A DNA stretch of 7,585 nucleotides from UBA1724 sp963632245 (GTDB lineage Bacteria > Verrucomicrobiota > Lentisphaeria > Oligosphaerales > Oligosphaeraceae), in contig CAVGTF010000111.1 in the NCBI GenBank assembly GCA_963632245.1, positions 1 through 7,585 on the forward strand, read 5' to 3'. The translations under genes were made by a program, and so were the position numbers. This document shows positions 1 to 7,022 of the stretch, in pieces (position 1 is the first letter of the stretch; each line of letters opens with the position of its first letter). A model generated the notes under the pieces. It had not been told where the DNA came from, did not search any database, and saw nothing but the letters and a program-made list of their open reading frames with translations.

Positions 1-110
1 CGCCCTTCTATCTAGCGAAGCGGGGGTACGGGCTACCTGCGCCCTTCTATCTAGCGAAGCGGGGGTACGGGCTACCTGCGCCCTTCTATCTAGCAAAGCG
101 GGGGTACGGG
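1..110. repeat. 39-bp tandem repeat array, two full copies plus one partial
   Basis: Units lie at 1-39, 40-78 and 79-110. The first two are identical. The third has one change (G to A at 95) and stops matching after 32 bases, where it runs directly into the compound repeat that starts near 98. Each unit has a pyrimidine-rich half (CGCCCTTCTATCTAGC) and a G-rich half (GCGGGGGTACGGG). The G-rich half is also the beginning of the compound element, so the array looks like repeated duplication of that element's leading edge. The array touches the window edge and may continue to the left. There are no unique spacers between units. Confidence 0.93.
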
Positions 111-210
111 GGCGGCAGCCCCAGTCCTTTGGGTCCCCGGCTAGGAAAGAGCCGCTCCGGTGCAGGGGCGCTGCCGAAGCGGTATCGGTACCGCCGTTAG
201 GCGGAAGAGC
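98..210 (+). repeat. Compound intergenic repeat, left copy (direct repeat of 7425-7545)
   Basis: The order of blocks matches the right end of the window in the same orientation. It starts with a G-run (GCGGGGGTACGGGGGCGGCAG), continues with GTCCTTTGG, then CCCGGCTAGGAAA, then GCTCCGGTG, then a GAAGCGGTATC-like block, and ends in the CCGCC-loop-GGCGG hairpin followed by AAGAGC. Small insertions and deletions separate the two copies (113 versus about 121 bp), and by eye most blocks are near-identical. No reading frame with protein-like character covers it. It is best read as a dispersed genomic repeat; no transposase gene accompanies it here. Confidence 0.8.
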
Positions 211-256
211 CGCGCTGCGACCGCAGCATTGCATATTGCCCCCGCCTACCGGCGGT
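179..256. repeat. Hairpin cluster with inverted hairpin and heptamer units
   Basis: Four small hairpins are packed here. GCGGTA-TCGG-TACCGC (179-194) competes with CCGCC-GTTA-GGCGG (191-204). GCTGC-GACC-GCAGC lies at 214-227. CCGCC-TACC-GGCGG (242-255) is a member of the same family in the opposite orientation, its minus-strand loop reading GGTA. Between the last two, the minus strand carries two heptamer units (GCAATAT at 239-233, GCAATGC at 232-226) related to the plus-strand heptamer arrays at 7127 and 7307. The modules therefore occur in both orientations. Function is unknown. Confidence 0.75.
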
Positions 257-271
257 GCGAAGCGCCGCCAA

Positions 272-290
272 GGCCCACTGCAGAGTGGCC
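272..290. other. Hairpin just downstream of the permease gene
   Basis: CCACT (275-279) pairs with AGTGG (284-288) around loop GCAG. GG/CC extends the stem past a bulged C at 274. It lies about 18 bases past the stop codon of the minus-strand permease gene, where a terminator would be expected. The minus strand has no U-run after the stem, so it is not a classical intrinsic terminator. A role in 3'-end formation or mRNA stability is possible but not shown. Confidence 0.35.
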
Positions 291-307
291 ACAACTCCTC
301 ATTCCTC

Positions 308-1999
308 TTACCCTCTAAAGATCGCTCCCATTTTCTTCCCCAATAGTGCGGAGGTCAGGAGGTATGAGGCTCCCAGGAAGAGCATGGTCCAGAGTCCCAA
401 GGCGGCGGCGACGGAGCCGCCCTCTCCCAGGAAGGACGCCAGGTCGTAGATTCCCTTTGTGATGGGGAAGTATTCTGCCTTTTGTGCTAGGAGGAGGGAG
501 TCGGAGACCTCCAGCATGGAGAAGCTGAAGGTCAGGATGGCGCCTGCCAGGAGATTCGCGGCGATGAGCGGCATGGTGATTCGTCGCAGGACGGTCCAGG
601 GCTTCGCGCCCAGGGACTGCGCGGCCTCCTCGAAGGAGACTGAGGTCTGCTGGAGTCCCGCCACTGCGGAGCGCACCACGTATGGCACTCGTCGGATGGC
701 GTAGGAGATTACCAGCAGTGCGGTGGGATTTTCGATGGGATTGAGGAAGTGGAAGAGTCGTCCGCGTCCGGTCATGGCGAGATATCCGAAGGCGACCACG
801 ATTCCGGGGACCGCCAGGGGGAGCATCGCCAGGGCGTCCAGGAGCCATCCACCGCGGTGTCTTCCGCGGACGGCCGCCCACGCGATAAAGAGTCCCAGCG
901 CCATTGCCAGGACCAGCGCGATGCCGCAATACCGGAGGCTATTGATGATGCTGGGGACGGTGAGGGAGTGTCCCAGTGCGGTCTGGATGTGTTCCAGAGT
1001 GGCGGCCTGTGGGAAGACCCGCTGATACCATCCGCGTCCCAGGGCCAGTCCCATGACTCCCAAATGCGGGAGCCCCCCTAGGAATGCCACCAGAGCGAAG
1101 GGGGCGGTGGCGGCGGCGCAGGCGAGTCCGTGGAGTCTTTTCGGGGGTGTGGCGCGTCCCGCCTTTCCGCTCATGGCGTAGGCGTCCCGTCCGAAGCGCG
1201 CTTTCGCCAGGAGATATGCGGTGGCGGCTGCCACCATCATGACCGTCACCAGCGCGTAGGGCATGGGACTGCGTCCCATCTCGCTGATGCCCAGGAAGAT
1301 CTGTACTGGCGTCACGCGCTCGAAATTGAACATGAGGGGCGTGCCCAGCTCCGTGAAGGACCAGATGAAGACCAGCGTGCATCCCGCGAAGAGTCCTGGT
1401 CGGATGAGCGGCAGCGTGATTCGCCAGAAGCGCCGCCATCCGGTGCAGCCGCAGTCTTGTGCCGCCTCCAGGAGCGCGGGATCCACATTTGCGAAAGCGG
1501 CGGTGAGATTCAGGAAGAGTATTGGCTGCAGATGGAGTGCCTCCAGGAGGATCACGGCACCCATGCTGCCGGCCAGCCAGTCAATCTCCTGCCCCGGTGA
1601 AAAGACCCCCGCCTTCAAGAGCAGCTGATTCAGCGCGCCGTAGCGACCCAGGATGCATTGCATTCCCAGGGAGCCCACGAAGGGTGCCAGGATCATCGGC
1701 ATCATCAACAGACCCGTCCAGAGGCCCTTTCCCCGGAAGTCAAAGCGGTCGGCGAGCCACGCTAGTGTCATTGCCATTGCCAGCGAGAGTGCCGTGGTCC
1801 CAGTGGCGATGAGGAAGGAGTTCCAGAGTCCGTCGCGATAGAGGGGATTCCGGAAGACCTCCGCCAGGAAGAAGAACGTGGGCCGTCCGGCGCCGTCAGT
1901 TAATCCGCCCCGGAGGATTTCGCCCACGGGGAGCAGGAAGAATGCGCTGAAGAAGAGCAGCGCGATTGCCAGAAAGAAAAAGTGGAGCTTTTGTCCCAT
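308..1999 (-). CDS. Two-domain ABC transporter permease, iron(III)/FbpB type
   Basis: This 563-residue inner-membrane protein has two binding-protein-dependent transport permease domains in one chain, the layout of FbpB/AfuB ferric iron permeases and of ThiP. A hydrophobic N-terminal helix (about 7-28) precedes domain 1 (about 55-265), and domain 2 spans about 350-555. Each domain carries the EAA loop that docks the ATPase: EAAQDCGCTGWRRFWRITLP at 178-197 and EAAQSLGAKPWTVLRRITMP at 458-477. A basic linker near 280-290 joins the halves. The length is within the usual range for the family. The start at 1999 lies directly before a hydrophobic leader; upstream bases are pyrimidine-rich with no Shine-Dalgarno sequence. 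No ATPase or substrate-binding protein gene adjoins it: repeats lie downstream and a divergent gene upstream. Ferric iron is the most likely substrate by family, but thiamine, spermidine or phosphonate permeases share this fold, so the substrate is not settled. Confidence 0.93.
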   Translation of the reverse strand: MGQKLHFFFLAIALLFFSAFFLLPVGEILRGGLTDGAGRPTFFFLAEVFRNPLYRDGLWNSFLIATGTTALSLAMAMTLAWLADRFDFRGKGLWTGLLMMPMILAPFVGSLGMQCILGRYGALNQLLLKAGVFSPGQEIDWLAGSMGAVILLEALHLQPILFLNLTAAFANVDPALLEAAQDCGCTGWRRFWRITLPLIRPGLFAGCTLVFIWSFTELGTPLMFNFERVTPVQIFLGISEMGRSPMPYALVTVMMVAAATAYLLAKARFGRDAYAMSGKAGRATPPKRLHGLACAAATAPFALVAFLGGLPHLGVMGLALGRGWYQRVFPQAATLEHIQTALGHSLTVPSIINSLRYCGIALVLAMALGLFIAWAAVRGRHRGGWLLDALAMLPLAVPGIVVAFGYLAMTGRGRLFHFLNPIENPTALLVISYAIRRVPYVVRSAVAGLQQTSVSFEEAAQSLGAKPWTVLRRITMPLIAANLLAGAILTFSFSMLEVSDSLLLAQKAEYFPITKGIYDLASFLGEGGSVAAALGLWTMLFLGASYLLTSALLGKKMGAIFRG

Positions 2000-2036
2000 G
2001 GAGGAGAGGACGAGAACGCAAAGGAAAAAAAAGAGA
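2000..2036 (-). promoter_or_regulatory. Pyrimidine-rich leader of the permease mRNA
   Basis: Read on the minus strand, the 37 bases before the permease ATG are almost all C and U. They include a run of eight U (2032-2025) and CCUCUCCUCC directly against the start codon. This is close to the opposite of a Shine-Dalgarno sequence. Pyrimidine-rich leaders can bind ribosomal protein S1, which would be one way to start translation here; that role is inferred. Confidence 0.45.
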
Positions 2037-2041
2037 TTATC
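2036..2041 (-). promoter_or_regulatory. Possible -10 element for the permease gene
   Basis: The minus strand reads GATAAT, five of six matches to TATAAT. It lies about 37 bases before the permease start and at the upstream edge of the pyrimidine-rich leader. No good -35 hexamer is seen at 16-18 bases (GTCGGT at 17), and there is no extended -10 TG. This is a weak call based on one hexamer in a fairly AT-rich patch. Confidence 0.25.
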
Positions 2042-2103
2042 TTAAAGCACGCAATACCACCGACTCACGGTGATATCGTGCCTGCATGAAATTCGCGATT
2101 CGG

Positions 2104-2122
2104 CCGGAGGGCAGTCCCCCGG
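2104..2122. other. Bulged hairpin in the divergent intergenic region
   Basis: CCGG (2104-2107) and GGG (2109-2111) pair with CCC (2116-2118) and CCGG (2119-2122) around loop CAGT, with A2108 bulged. That gives seven GC pairs. No T-run follows on either strand, so it is not an intrinsic terminator. It could be a structured leader element or chance in GC-rich DNA. Confidence 0.35.
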
Positions 2123-2211
2123 ACCGGAACCCTTGCAGGCGGCGGGCGTTAATGTAGTTTCCCCTGCTCTGACAGAGGGATAAGACAGGAAGCCGTATCG
2201 AACGACTCGTT

Positions 2212-2239
2212 TTGCCGCCGCCACGAGGGCACATACATA
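2212..2239 (+). promoter_or_regulatory. Weak candidate promoter for the three-gene cluster
   Basis: TTGCCG (2212-2217) and TACATA (2234-2239) are separated by 16 bases, resembling a poor sigma-70 promoter. It would start transcription about 80 bases before the phosphoesterase ATG. Both hexamers have several mismatches. It is listed because it is the best candidate I found upstream of this cluster, not because it is strong. Confidence 0.17.
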
Positions 2240-2324
2240 CCGCATCCACATTTTCGCGCCACCACAGAACCGTCCCGCGCCTCGCGCACGAGACGGCGTG
2301 GCGCAGCCTACCCCACCCCCTTCG

Positions 2325-3062
2325 ATGACTAAAATCGGATTTTTCAGCGATGTCCATGGGAATTTGGAGGCCCTGACGGCGATTTTGAAACGTCTGGACC
2401 AGGCCTCCTGCGACATGCTGGTGTGCCTGGGTGACATCGTCGGATACGGCGCCAATCCCGCCGAATGCCTCCACATCATCCAGGATCGGGAGATCCCCTG
2501 TGTCATGGGAAACCATGACGAATACGCCTCCTCCTACATGACGCCCACCAATGGTCGGCTGCGTCAGGAGATCCTGGCGTCCATTGAATGGACCCAGAAG
2601 AATCTCTCCGCCGATGATATTCGCTGGCTGGCGGAACTCCCCATGCGTCTGCAACTGGGCGACGATATGGTGGCGCTGCACTCCTCTTTCGCGCGCGGAA
2701 AGTGGTCCTATTGCTTGGACGAGGACTCCTTCGCCGCGAATTTCGAGCGCCAGGAATGCCCCCTGGCCTTCTGCGGACACTCCCATTCGCCCCTCATCGG
2801 CATCGATATGCCCGGACACGCGCCCTTCGTGGATTTCATCCGGCCCTACACGGTCCCCACGGATCACAAGGTGATGGTGAATGTGGGCAGTGTGGGGCAG
2901 CCCCGCGACCGTGATCCCCGTGCCTGCGCCTGCACCTACGAGGTGGAGACCCGGCATCTGGAATTGATCCGGGAGCCCTACGATTTGGAGATGGCCCAGA
3001 ACAAGATATACATGGCCCGTCTTCCCGAGAAATTCGGCCTCCGATTGGCCCTCGGACGATGA
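2325..3062 (+). CDS. Metallophosphoesterase, calcineurin-like (Metallophos_2/YfcE-like)
   Basis: This 245-residue soluble protein has the full set of dinuclear metal-site motifs in family order: D9-x-H11 (SDVHGN), G36-D37 (GDIVGYG), G62-N63-H64-D65 (GNHDEY), H119 (ALHSS) and G151-H152-S153-H154 (GHSH). The length matches the small single-domain phosphodiesterases grouped with YfcE and ApaH-like phosphatases. No signal peptide is seen, so it should act in the cytoplasm. The substrate cannot be read from sequence; related enzymes cleave phosphodiesters, nucleotides or phosphoproteins. I chose ATG 2325 because the DxH motif then falls at residues 9-11, as is usual. An in-frame GTG at 2298 would add a proline-rich stretch (AQPTPPPS) of no known role. 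No Shine-Dalgarno sequence precedes either start. It is the first gene of a plus-strand cluster, and its TGA overlaps the next ATG. Confidence 0.93.
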   Translation: MTKIGFFSDVHGNLEALTAILKRLDQASCDMLVCLGDIVGYGANPAECLHIIQDREIPCVMGNHDEYASSYMTPTNGRLRQEILASIEWTQKNLSADDIRWLAELPMRLQLGDDMVALHSSFARGKWSYCLDEDSFAANFERQECPLAFCGHSHSPLIGIDMPGHAPFVDFIRPYTVPTDHKVMVNVGSVGQPRDRDPRACACTYEVETRHLELIREPYDLEMAQNKIYMARLPEKFGLRLALGR

Positions 3063-4693
3063 CCCGCACGCAGGAAGGCGCACCGGACGCCCTCCGGGCG
3101 GAACTCCTCCAGATTCTCAAGGGACTGGAGGACCTGAATCCCGATATTCCGGAACGGGTCTGGCAGCGCCTGAAAGAGCTCTGCCCGCTCTGTGGTCCCG
3201 ATGCATTCCCCCAGGCTGCCGCGCAAGTGCGCCGTCTCCTGGAGCTCTATTTGCACACGGGGACCCTCCGCGTTGGCTCCGACGCCCTGAAGGAATACCA
3301 TCGCTTTTTGGAGAAGGGCGTCCAGAAACTGCTGGAGGCCGGCGAAATCACTCCCCGGGATCCCAAAGAGGAGGATCCCTCCGCCAACCATGCCGACAGC
3401 GGCGTCTCCCGCGCTCTGGCGCTGCCGCATCCCCGGGAGTACGCGCCTCTGGATCGCTGCAAGATCCTCCAGCGCACCGAGATTCCGGAGCCCCTCACCC
3501 GGGCGGCGGATGCCTTCCGGCGTCGCGTGGAGGTGGTGGACACCGTCTATGGCATCGGCTTCCAGGCGCTCTGGCTCCTGGATCCCGACGCCTTCCAGCG
3601 CTGGGTTGCGGAGCTTTTCCGGGAGCAGGAGGGCTCTCTGGCACCGGAGGTCATTCGCGACGCCCTCTGGGTCATGCGGTGGGCGCCTGCGCTCTCTTCC
3701 GAGATCCGCGAGTGGCTCCTTCGCTGGTGCGGCGATCCGGCGCTTCTGGAGGAGTGGCCCCTGGTGGCACGATATGCCGACGGCATCGCCGACCGGCTCT
3801 TCCTGCGGCACTGGAATGCCCATGGTCCCGCTCCCCGCACCAGCAATCTGGCGCATTTGCGGCTCCTGGTGAAGATGGAGCGCTTGGATGACCCGCGGCT
3901 CCTTTCGTGGCTGGAGAATGCCCTCCAGGAATTCGGCGCATCCGTCCAGCGCTTCCTCAGCCTGGGAAAGGACGCCGAGGCCGCCGGCGGCGAAAAGGCG
4001 AGTGATGCGCAGGAGGAGGAGTGGCTTCACCAGGCGCTTTTGGCGGAACTCCACGGCATGGAGAGCGCCTACCAGCCCATGATCGTCCTCTCCGACCACC
4101 TTCTGCGGCTGCCCGACGGCGCTATGAAGCTGGCGATGGCATTCTTGGGAATGGTTGGCCAGAGCCTCCGGGAGTGGGAGGAGGCGGTCCGGATCTTCGC
4201 GGAGAAGGTCATTCGCCGCGCATTCCTGGTGGATCTCAAGGAGGGCCGCACGCCCGTGGAGACCATCCGCCGCTTCACCTTCGGCGACGAAGTGGCTTTC
4301 GCGCAGATCTGCAACAACCTGGATCTCCTTAGTCGGCAGTTCGATTCCATCAAACAACGGGAGATCGTGGTGCGACGTCTCTCCATCTATTACGCAAGCT
4401 ATCGCCGCGCGCCGCTCATGGGGCAGGAAGTGGCGCGGCGCTATCGCCGCCTGGCACGGCTGCTCCATCAGGACTATCTGCAGAACCACCTGACATCCCA
4501 GGAGTTGGAGGCCTTCCAGCAGAATGGCTTCCTTCGGGAACTCTATTCCATGGTGGCACGCGCAAAGCGCTTCCTGGACCACCGCCGGGCCCTGGAGATG
4601 TCCGTGGAGGAGATGGTCGCCTCCCAGATGGAATTCGTCGAGGAGTGCCGCGCGCGCCGACAGGCAGTGCTACGGCAGGCCCTGAAAGACTAG
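3059..4693 (+). CDS. Helical protein of unknown function, in the phosphoesterase operon
   Basis: I do not recognise a family for this 544-residue protein. It looks soluble: there is no signal peptide and no membrane segment. It is mainly helical and rich in Leu, Arg and Glu. An N-terminal helical part (about 1-97) has a single CPLC pair (42-45), too little for a zinc site alone. A charged, Pro-rich linker (about 98-115) follows, then a long Trp-rich helical middle. An acidic, Gly/Ala-rich linker (about 302-320) leads to a C-terminal helical part ending in a charged, possibly coiled helix (about 509-544). No catalytic motif is evident, which suggests a scaffold or adaptor, but this is a guess. 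Its ATG overlaps the phosphoesterase stop by 4 bp (ATGA), indicating translational coupling and related function. The vWA membrane protein follows after 9 bp. Long open antisense frames reflect GC-rich codon use. Confidence is high that it is a gene, low for function. Confidence 0.9.
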   Translation: MTRTQEGAPDALRAELLQILKGLEDLNPDIPERVWQRLKELCPLCGPDAFPQAAAQVRRLLELYLHTGTLRVGSDALKEYHRFLEKGVQKLLEAGEITPRDPKEEDPSANHADSGVSRALALPHPREYAPLDRCKILQRTEIPEPLTRAADAFRRRVEVVDTVYGIGFQALWLLDPDAFQRWVAELFREQEGSLAPEVIRDALWVMRWAPALSSEIREWLLRWCGDPALLEEWPLVARYADGIADRLFLRHWNAHGPAPRTSNLAHLRLLVKMERLDDPRLLSWLENALQEFGASVQRFLSLGKDAEAAGGEKASDAQEEEWLHQALLAELHGMESAYQPMIVLSDHLLRLPDGAMKLAMAFLGMVGQSLREWEEAVRIFAEKVIRRAFLVDLKEGRTPVETIRRFTFGDEVAFAQICNNLDLLSRQFDSIKQREIVVRRLSIYYASYRRAPLMGQEVARRYRRLARLLHQDYLQNHLTSQELEAFQQNGFLRELYSMVARAKRFLDHRRALEMSVEEMVASQMEFVEECRARRQAVLRQALKD

Positions 4694-4702
4694 CTTGCCG
4701 CC

Positions 4703-6982
4703 ATGCCGGACGTCGCCGTCCATAGCGCCCTGACCTGCCATCCCTGGCTGCCACTCTGGGGACTCCTGCTCCTGGACGCCGCACTCCTCGTTGCCGCACT
4801 CCGCGCATTCGCCCTGCGGAAGACACGGGGACTCGCCCGTCGTCAACGCGTTGCACTGCTGGCCCTCCGGCTCCTGGCGCTGGCGCTCCTGAATCTCTGG
4901 CTTTTGCAGCCCGCACGCCGAGAGCAGTCGCCGCGTCCCGAGGGTTCCCGCATTGCGGCATTGGGGGACGCCTCCGCCTCCATGACGGCACGCACTGACT
5001 GCCAGTTGCCGGACTCCTCGGGCACACGCGGCACACGCCTTGCCGCCGCACGGCACCTGGTCTTTGACACACCGCCACCAGTTACGCCCCTGAGTGCCTG
5101 GCGTTTTGCGGGGAACGAGGGCGTCCTCCATGCCTGGGGCGCGCATTCCGCCGATACGCCGCTTCCTGGCGAGACCGATCTGGGCGCCGCACTCCATGCG
5201 CTCCACGAGGAGTCCCGTCGCCCCGGCGCCATGCCCCTCCGGAGCGTGCTGCTGCTCTCTGACGGCGCGGATCTGGGCGGCTCTCTTTTGGACGAAGCGA
5301 AGGAGTTCGCGCGGGAAGGCATTCCGATTTCCACGGTGACGCTGGGCGATGAGCGCCCGCCCGCGAATCTCCAAATCGCCTTCCCTGCGGACGGAAAGCG
5401 GGAGTGCCAGCCGGGCAAGGAGGGCGTGTTGTCGGTGGTCCTGCGGAGCACGCTGGCGGACGCCCGTCGGGTCCCGGTGGTCATCCGCGACCGCTCGGGG
5501 TCGCTCCTCTCCCAGTGCGAGGCGGAGATCCATCCCGGCGAGGAACTCCGTCTGGAATTGCCCCTGCCGGCTTTCGCGACTCCCGGACAATACGCCCTGA
5601 AGGCGGAAATCCCCGCGCTCCCCGAAGACCAGCTGCCCAATGACGACACCGCCTGGACGGTGGTGGAGTGCCTGCGTCCCCCCATGCGGAAGGTGCTTTA
5701 TCTGGAGGACGGTCCCTCCTGGCAGTGGCGCTTCCTCCTGAAGGACCTCCGAAACGACGCCACTCTCGCGCTTCATGCGCTTATTCGTCTTCAGAAGCCC
5801 GCGGAGGAGGGCGAGGAGGACTCCGCTGTTCGCCGTGAGCCCGCCTGGGAGGCACAGCATCCCTTCTTCGCCTACGGAATGGACGCCACGCCCAAGGAAT
5901 TCCCCTCCCGACTGGAGGAATACGCGCCCTACGACGCGGTACTCCTTCCCTGCCCCACCGCAAATGCCCTGACGACACCCCAGCGACAGGCACTCCGGGA
6001 TTTTGTGGAGAAGCAGGGCGGCGGACTCCTTTGGATTGGCGACGGCGCACAGGTCCCCGAGGAGCTGTCGAATCTCCTGCCAGGAAAGGATTTCGCGCTT
6101 CTGCAGACCACGCTCGCCTCGTCCGTCCGCGCCGACGGCGAACCGCTGGTCTTCCAGAATGGGCTCTTCCAGCGGCGAGAACCCCTTCCGCTGGAGACGG
6201 AATACGCGGTCTGCCAGAACCCCTCCCGGGTGGCGCGAGTGGTCCTGCGGGATCAGTCGGGGCGCTGCGTGCTCTTAGCGGAGGGGAACTACGGTGCCGG
6301 TCGCGTGGCGTGGTGCGGTCTTTCCGAGAGCTGGCGGTGGGCATTCGCGGGCGGAAACGACCTCCCGAAGACCCAGACGCCCGCCCTCCATGCGCTCTTC
6401 TGGAGGGAACTCCTCCTCTGGCTCGCCGAAAACCGCCAGCCGCAGCTGGAACTGGAACTCCCCCAGGAGGGCTTGGTGGCAAATCAGCCCAATGCCCTGG
6501 CACTCCGCGTGCGCGGCGCCGATTTCCTTCCCGCAGAAAATGCGCGGCCCACGCTTACCGTCCTCACACAGGACAACACGCGCACCGTGGTGCCACTCTT
6601 GCCCGATCCCCAGGAAATCGGACGCTTCCAGGGAGAATACACCCCCGAGGCTCCCGGAGTCGCGGGACTCCTTTTTGCCGTGGAAACCGCTCCCGATACC
6701 ACACCACTCATCCAGGAAGAGTGGCTGCCCGTCCACGCAGGCGGAAAAGAACTCCAGAAGCTCGCCGCAAATCCGCCACTCCTCCGCGATGTGGCGCGAA
6801 TCACCAATGGCATCGCACTCCAGAATCCCGCATCCCTGGATTGGAAAGCACTCCCAGTCTCCCAAAATATCCCCTGGGACCTCCAGGAAAAACCGATCCT
6901 GCCACCGTATCTCCTGCCTATGTTGCTATTAGCTACCCTATTGGCGGAATACACCATCCGGCGCAGGCTCGGCGAGGCATAG
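4703..6982 (+). CDS. Membrane-anchored vWA / GATase-like domain protein
   Basis: This 759-residue envelope protein has two N-terminal membrane helices (about 15-36 and 50-68) joined by a basic loop (RKTRGLARRQR, 39-49), and a final helix (about 734-750) followed by IRRR. By the positive-inside rule the central part lies outside the cytoplasmic membrane. A vWA domain (about 83-215) has a complete metal site: D89-x-S91-x-S93, T158 in GETDLGAAL, and D187 in SDG. A beta-rich segment (about 220-325) follows. Next comes a class I glutamine-amidotransferase-like domain (about 328-575) with VLYLEDGPSWQWR, GGGLLWIGDG and GRVAWCGLSESWRW. I see no G-x-C-x-G nucleophile elbow, so it is probably non-catalytic. 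A second beta-rich region (about 580-670) precedes the last helix. I know this architecture from Planctomycetes and Verrucomicrobia, often beside MoxR ATPase and DUF58 genes; neither is present here. ATG 4703 lies 9 bp after the previous stop without a Shine-Dalgarno sequence. It probably binds protein partners; its exact role is unknown. Confidence 0.9.
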   Translation: MPDVAVHSALTCHPWLPLWGLLLLDAALLVAALRAFALRKTRGLARRQRVALLALRLLALALLNLWLLQPARREQSPRPEGSRIAALGDASASMTARTDCQLPDSSGTRGTRLAAARHLVFDTPPPVTPLSAWRFAGNEGVLHAWGAHSADTPLPGETDLGAALHALHEESRRPGAMPLRSVLLLSDGADLGGSLLDEAKEFAREGIPISTVTLGDERPPANLQIAFPADGKRECQPGKEGVLSVVLRSTLADARRVPVVIRDRSGSLLSQCEAEIHPGEELRLELPLPAFATPGQYALKAEIPALPEDQLPNDDTAWTVVECLRPPMRKVLYLEDGPSWQWRFLLKDLRNDATLALHALIRLQKPAEEGEEDSAVRREPAWEAQHPFFAYGMDATPKEFPSRLEEYAPYDAVLLPCPTANALTTPQRQALRDFVEKQGGGLLWIGDGAQVPEELSNLLPGKDFALLQTTLASSVRADGEPLVFQNGLFQRREPLPLETEYAVCQNPSRVARVVLRDQSGRCVLLAEGNYGAGRVAWCGLSESWRWAFAGGNDLPKTQTPALHALFWRELLLWLAENRQPQLELELPQEGLVANQPNALALRVRGADFLPAENARPTLTVLTQDNTRTVVPLLPDPQEIGRFQGEYTPEAPGVAGLLFAVETAPDTTPLIQEEWLPVHAGGKELQKLAANPPLLRDVARITNGIALQNPASLDWKALPVSQNIPWDLQEKPILPPYLLPMLLLATLLAEYTIRRRLGEA

Positions 6983-6999
6983 CGCTGCGCGCCAAAAAA

Positions 7000-7020
7000 G
7001 GAGGAAGGAGGAAGGAGGAA
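7000..7020 (+). repeat. Heptanucleotide microsatellite GGAGGAA, three copies
   Basis: Three perfect GGAGGAA units follow an A6 run (6994-6999), starting 17 bases after the stop of the vWA gene. The all-purine strand is the coding strand of that gene. The period (7 bp) and copy number (3) equal those of the unrelated GCAATGT array at 7127. Confidence 0.93.
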
Positions 7021-7022
7021 GT

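Larger units (their letters stand above)
2042..2324. other. Divergent intergenic region, no gene seen
   Basis: About 280 bases separate the permease promoter region from the phosphoesterase start. No reading frame here looks like protein. Structures visible are an imperfect hairpin at 2104-2122 and a small one near 2277-2304 (GCGCC/GGCGC enclosing CTCG-CGCA-CGAG). No riboswitch consensus, tRNA or clear operator was recognised. The region most likely carries the promoters and 5' leaders for both directions. Confidence 0.6.

Noticed and set aside
1..110. CRISPR array
   Set aside because: The 39-bp units abut each other with no unique spacers, and no cas genes are present.
2036..2050. Fur box controlling the permease
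   Set aside because: Only one half-site (GATAAT on the minus strand) resembles the consensus; the second half is missing, and the hexamer is better explained as a -10 element.
2042..2324. Riboswitch or small RNA gene in the divergent intergenic region
   Set aside because: The hairpins are short, and no conserved riboswitch core or terminator was recognised.
2037..3083. Minus-strand open frame covering the phosphoesterase and the intergenic region
   Set aside because: It lies across the complete metal-site motifs of the plus-strand phosphoesterase and shows no motif of its own.
2978..4582. Long minus-strand open frame opposite the 544-residue gene
   Set aside because: It has no recognisable domain and low-complexity composition, and it mirrors a plus-strand gene with operon spacing. 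It is the usual antisense shadow of GC-rich coding DNA.
4670..5860. Long minus-strand open frame opposite the vWA gene
   Set aside because: The plus strand here carries a clear vWA domain with a metal site. The antisense product is Arg/Gly/Gln-rich without family features.
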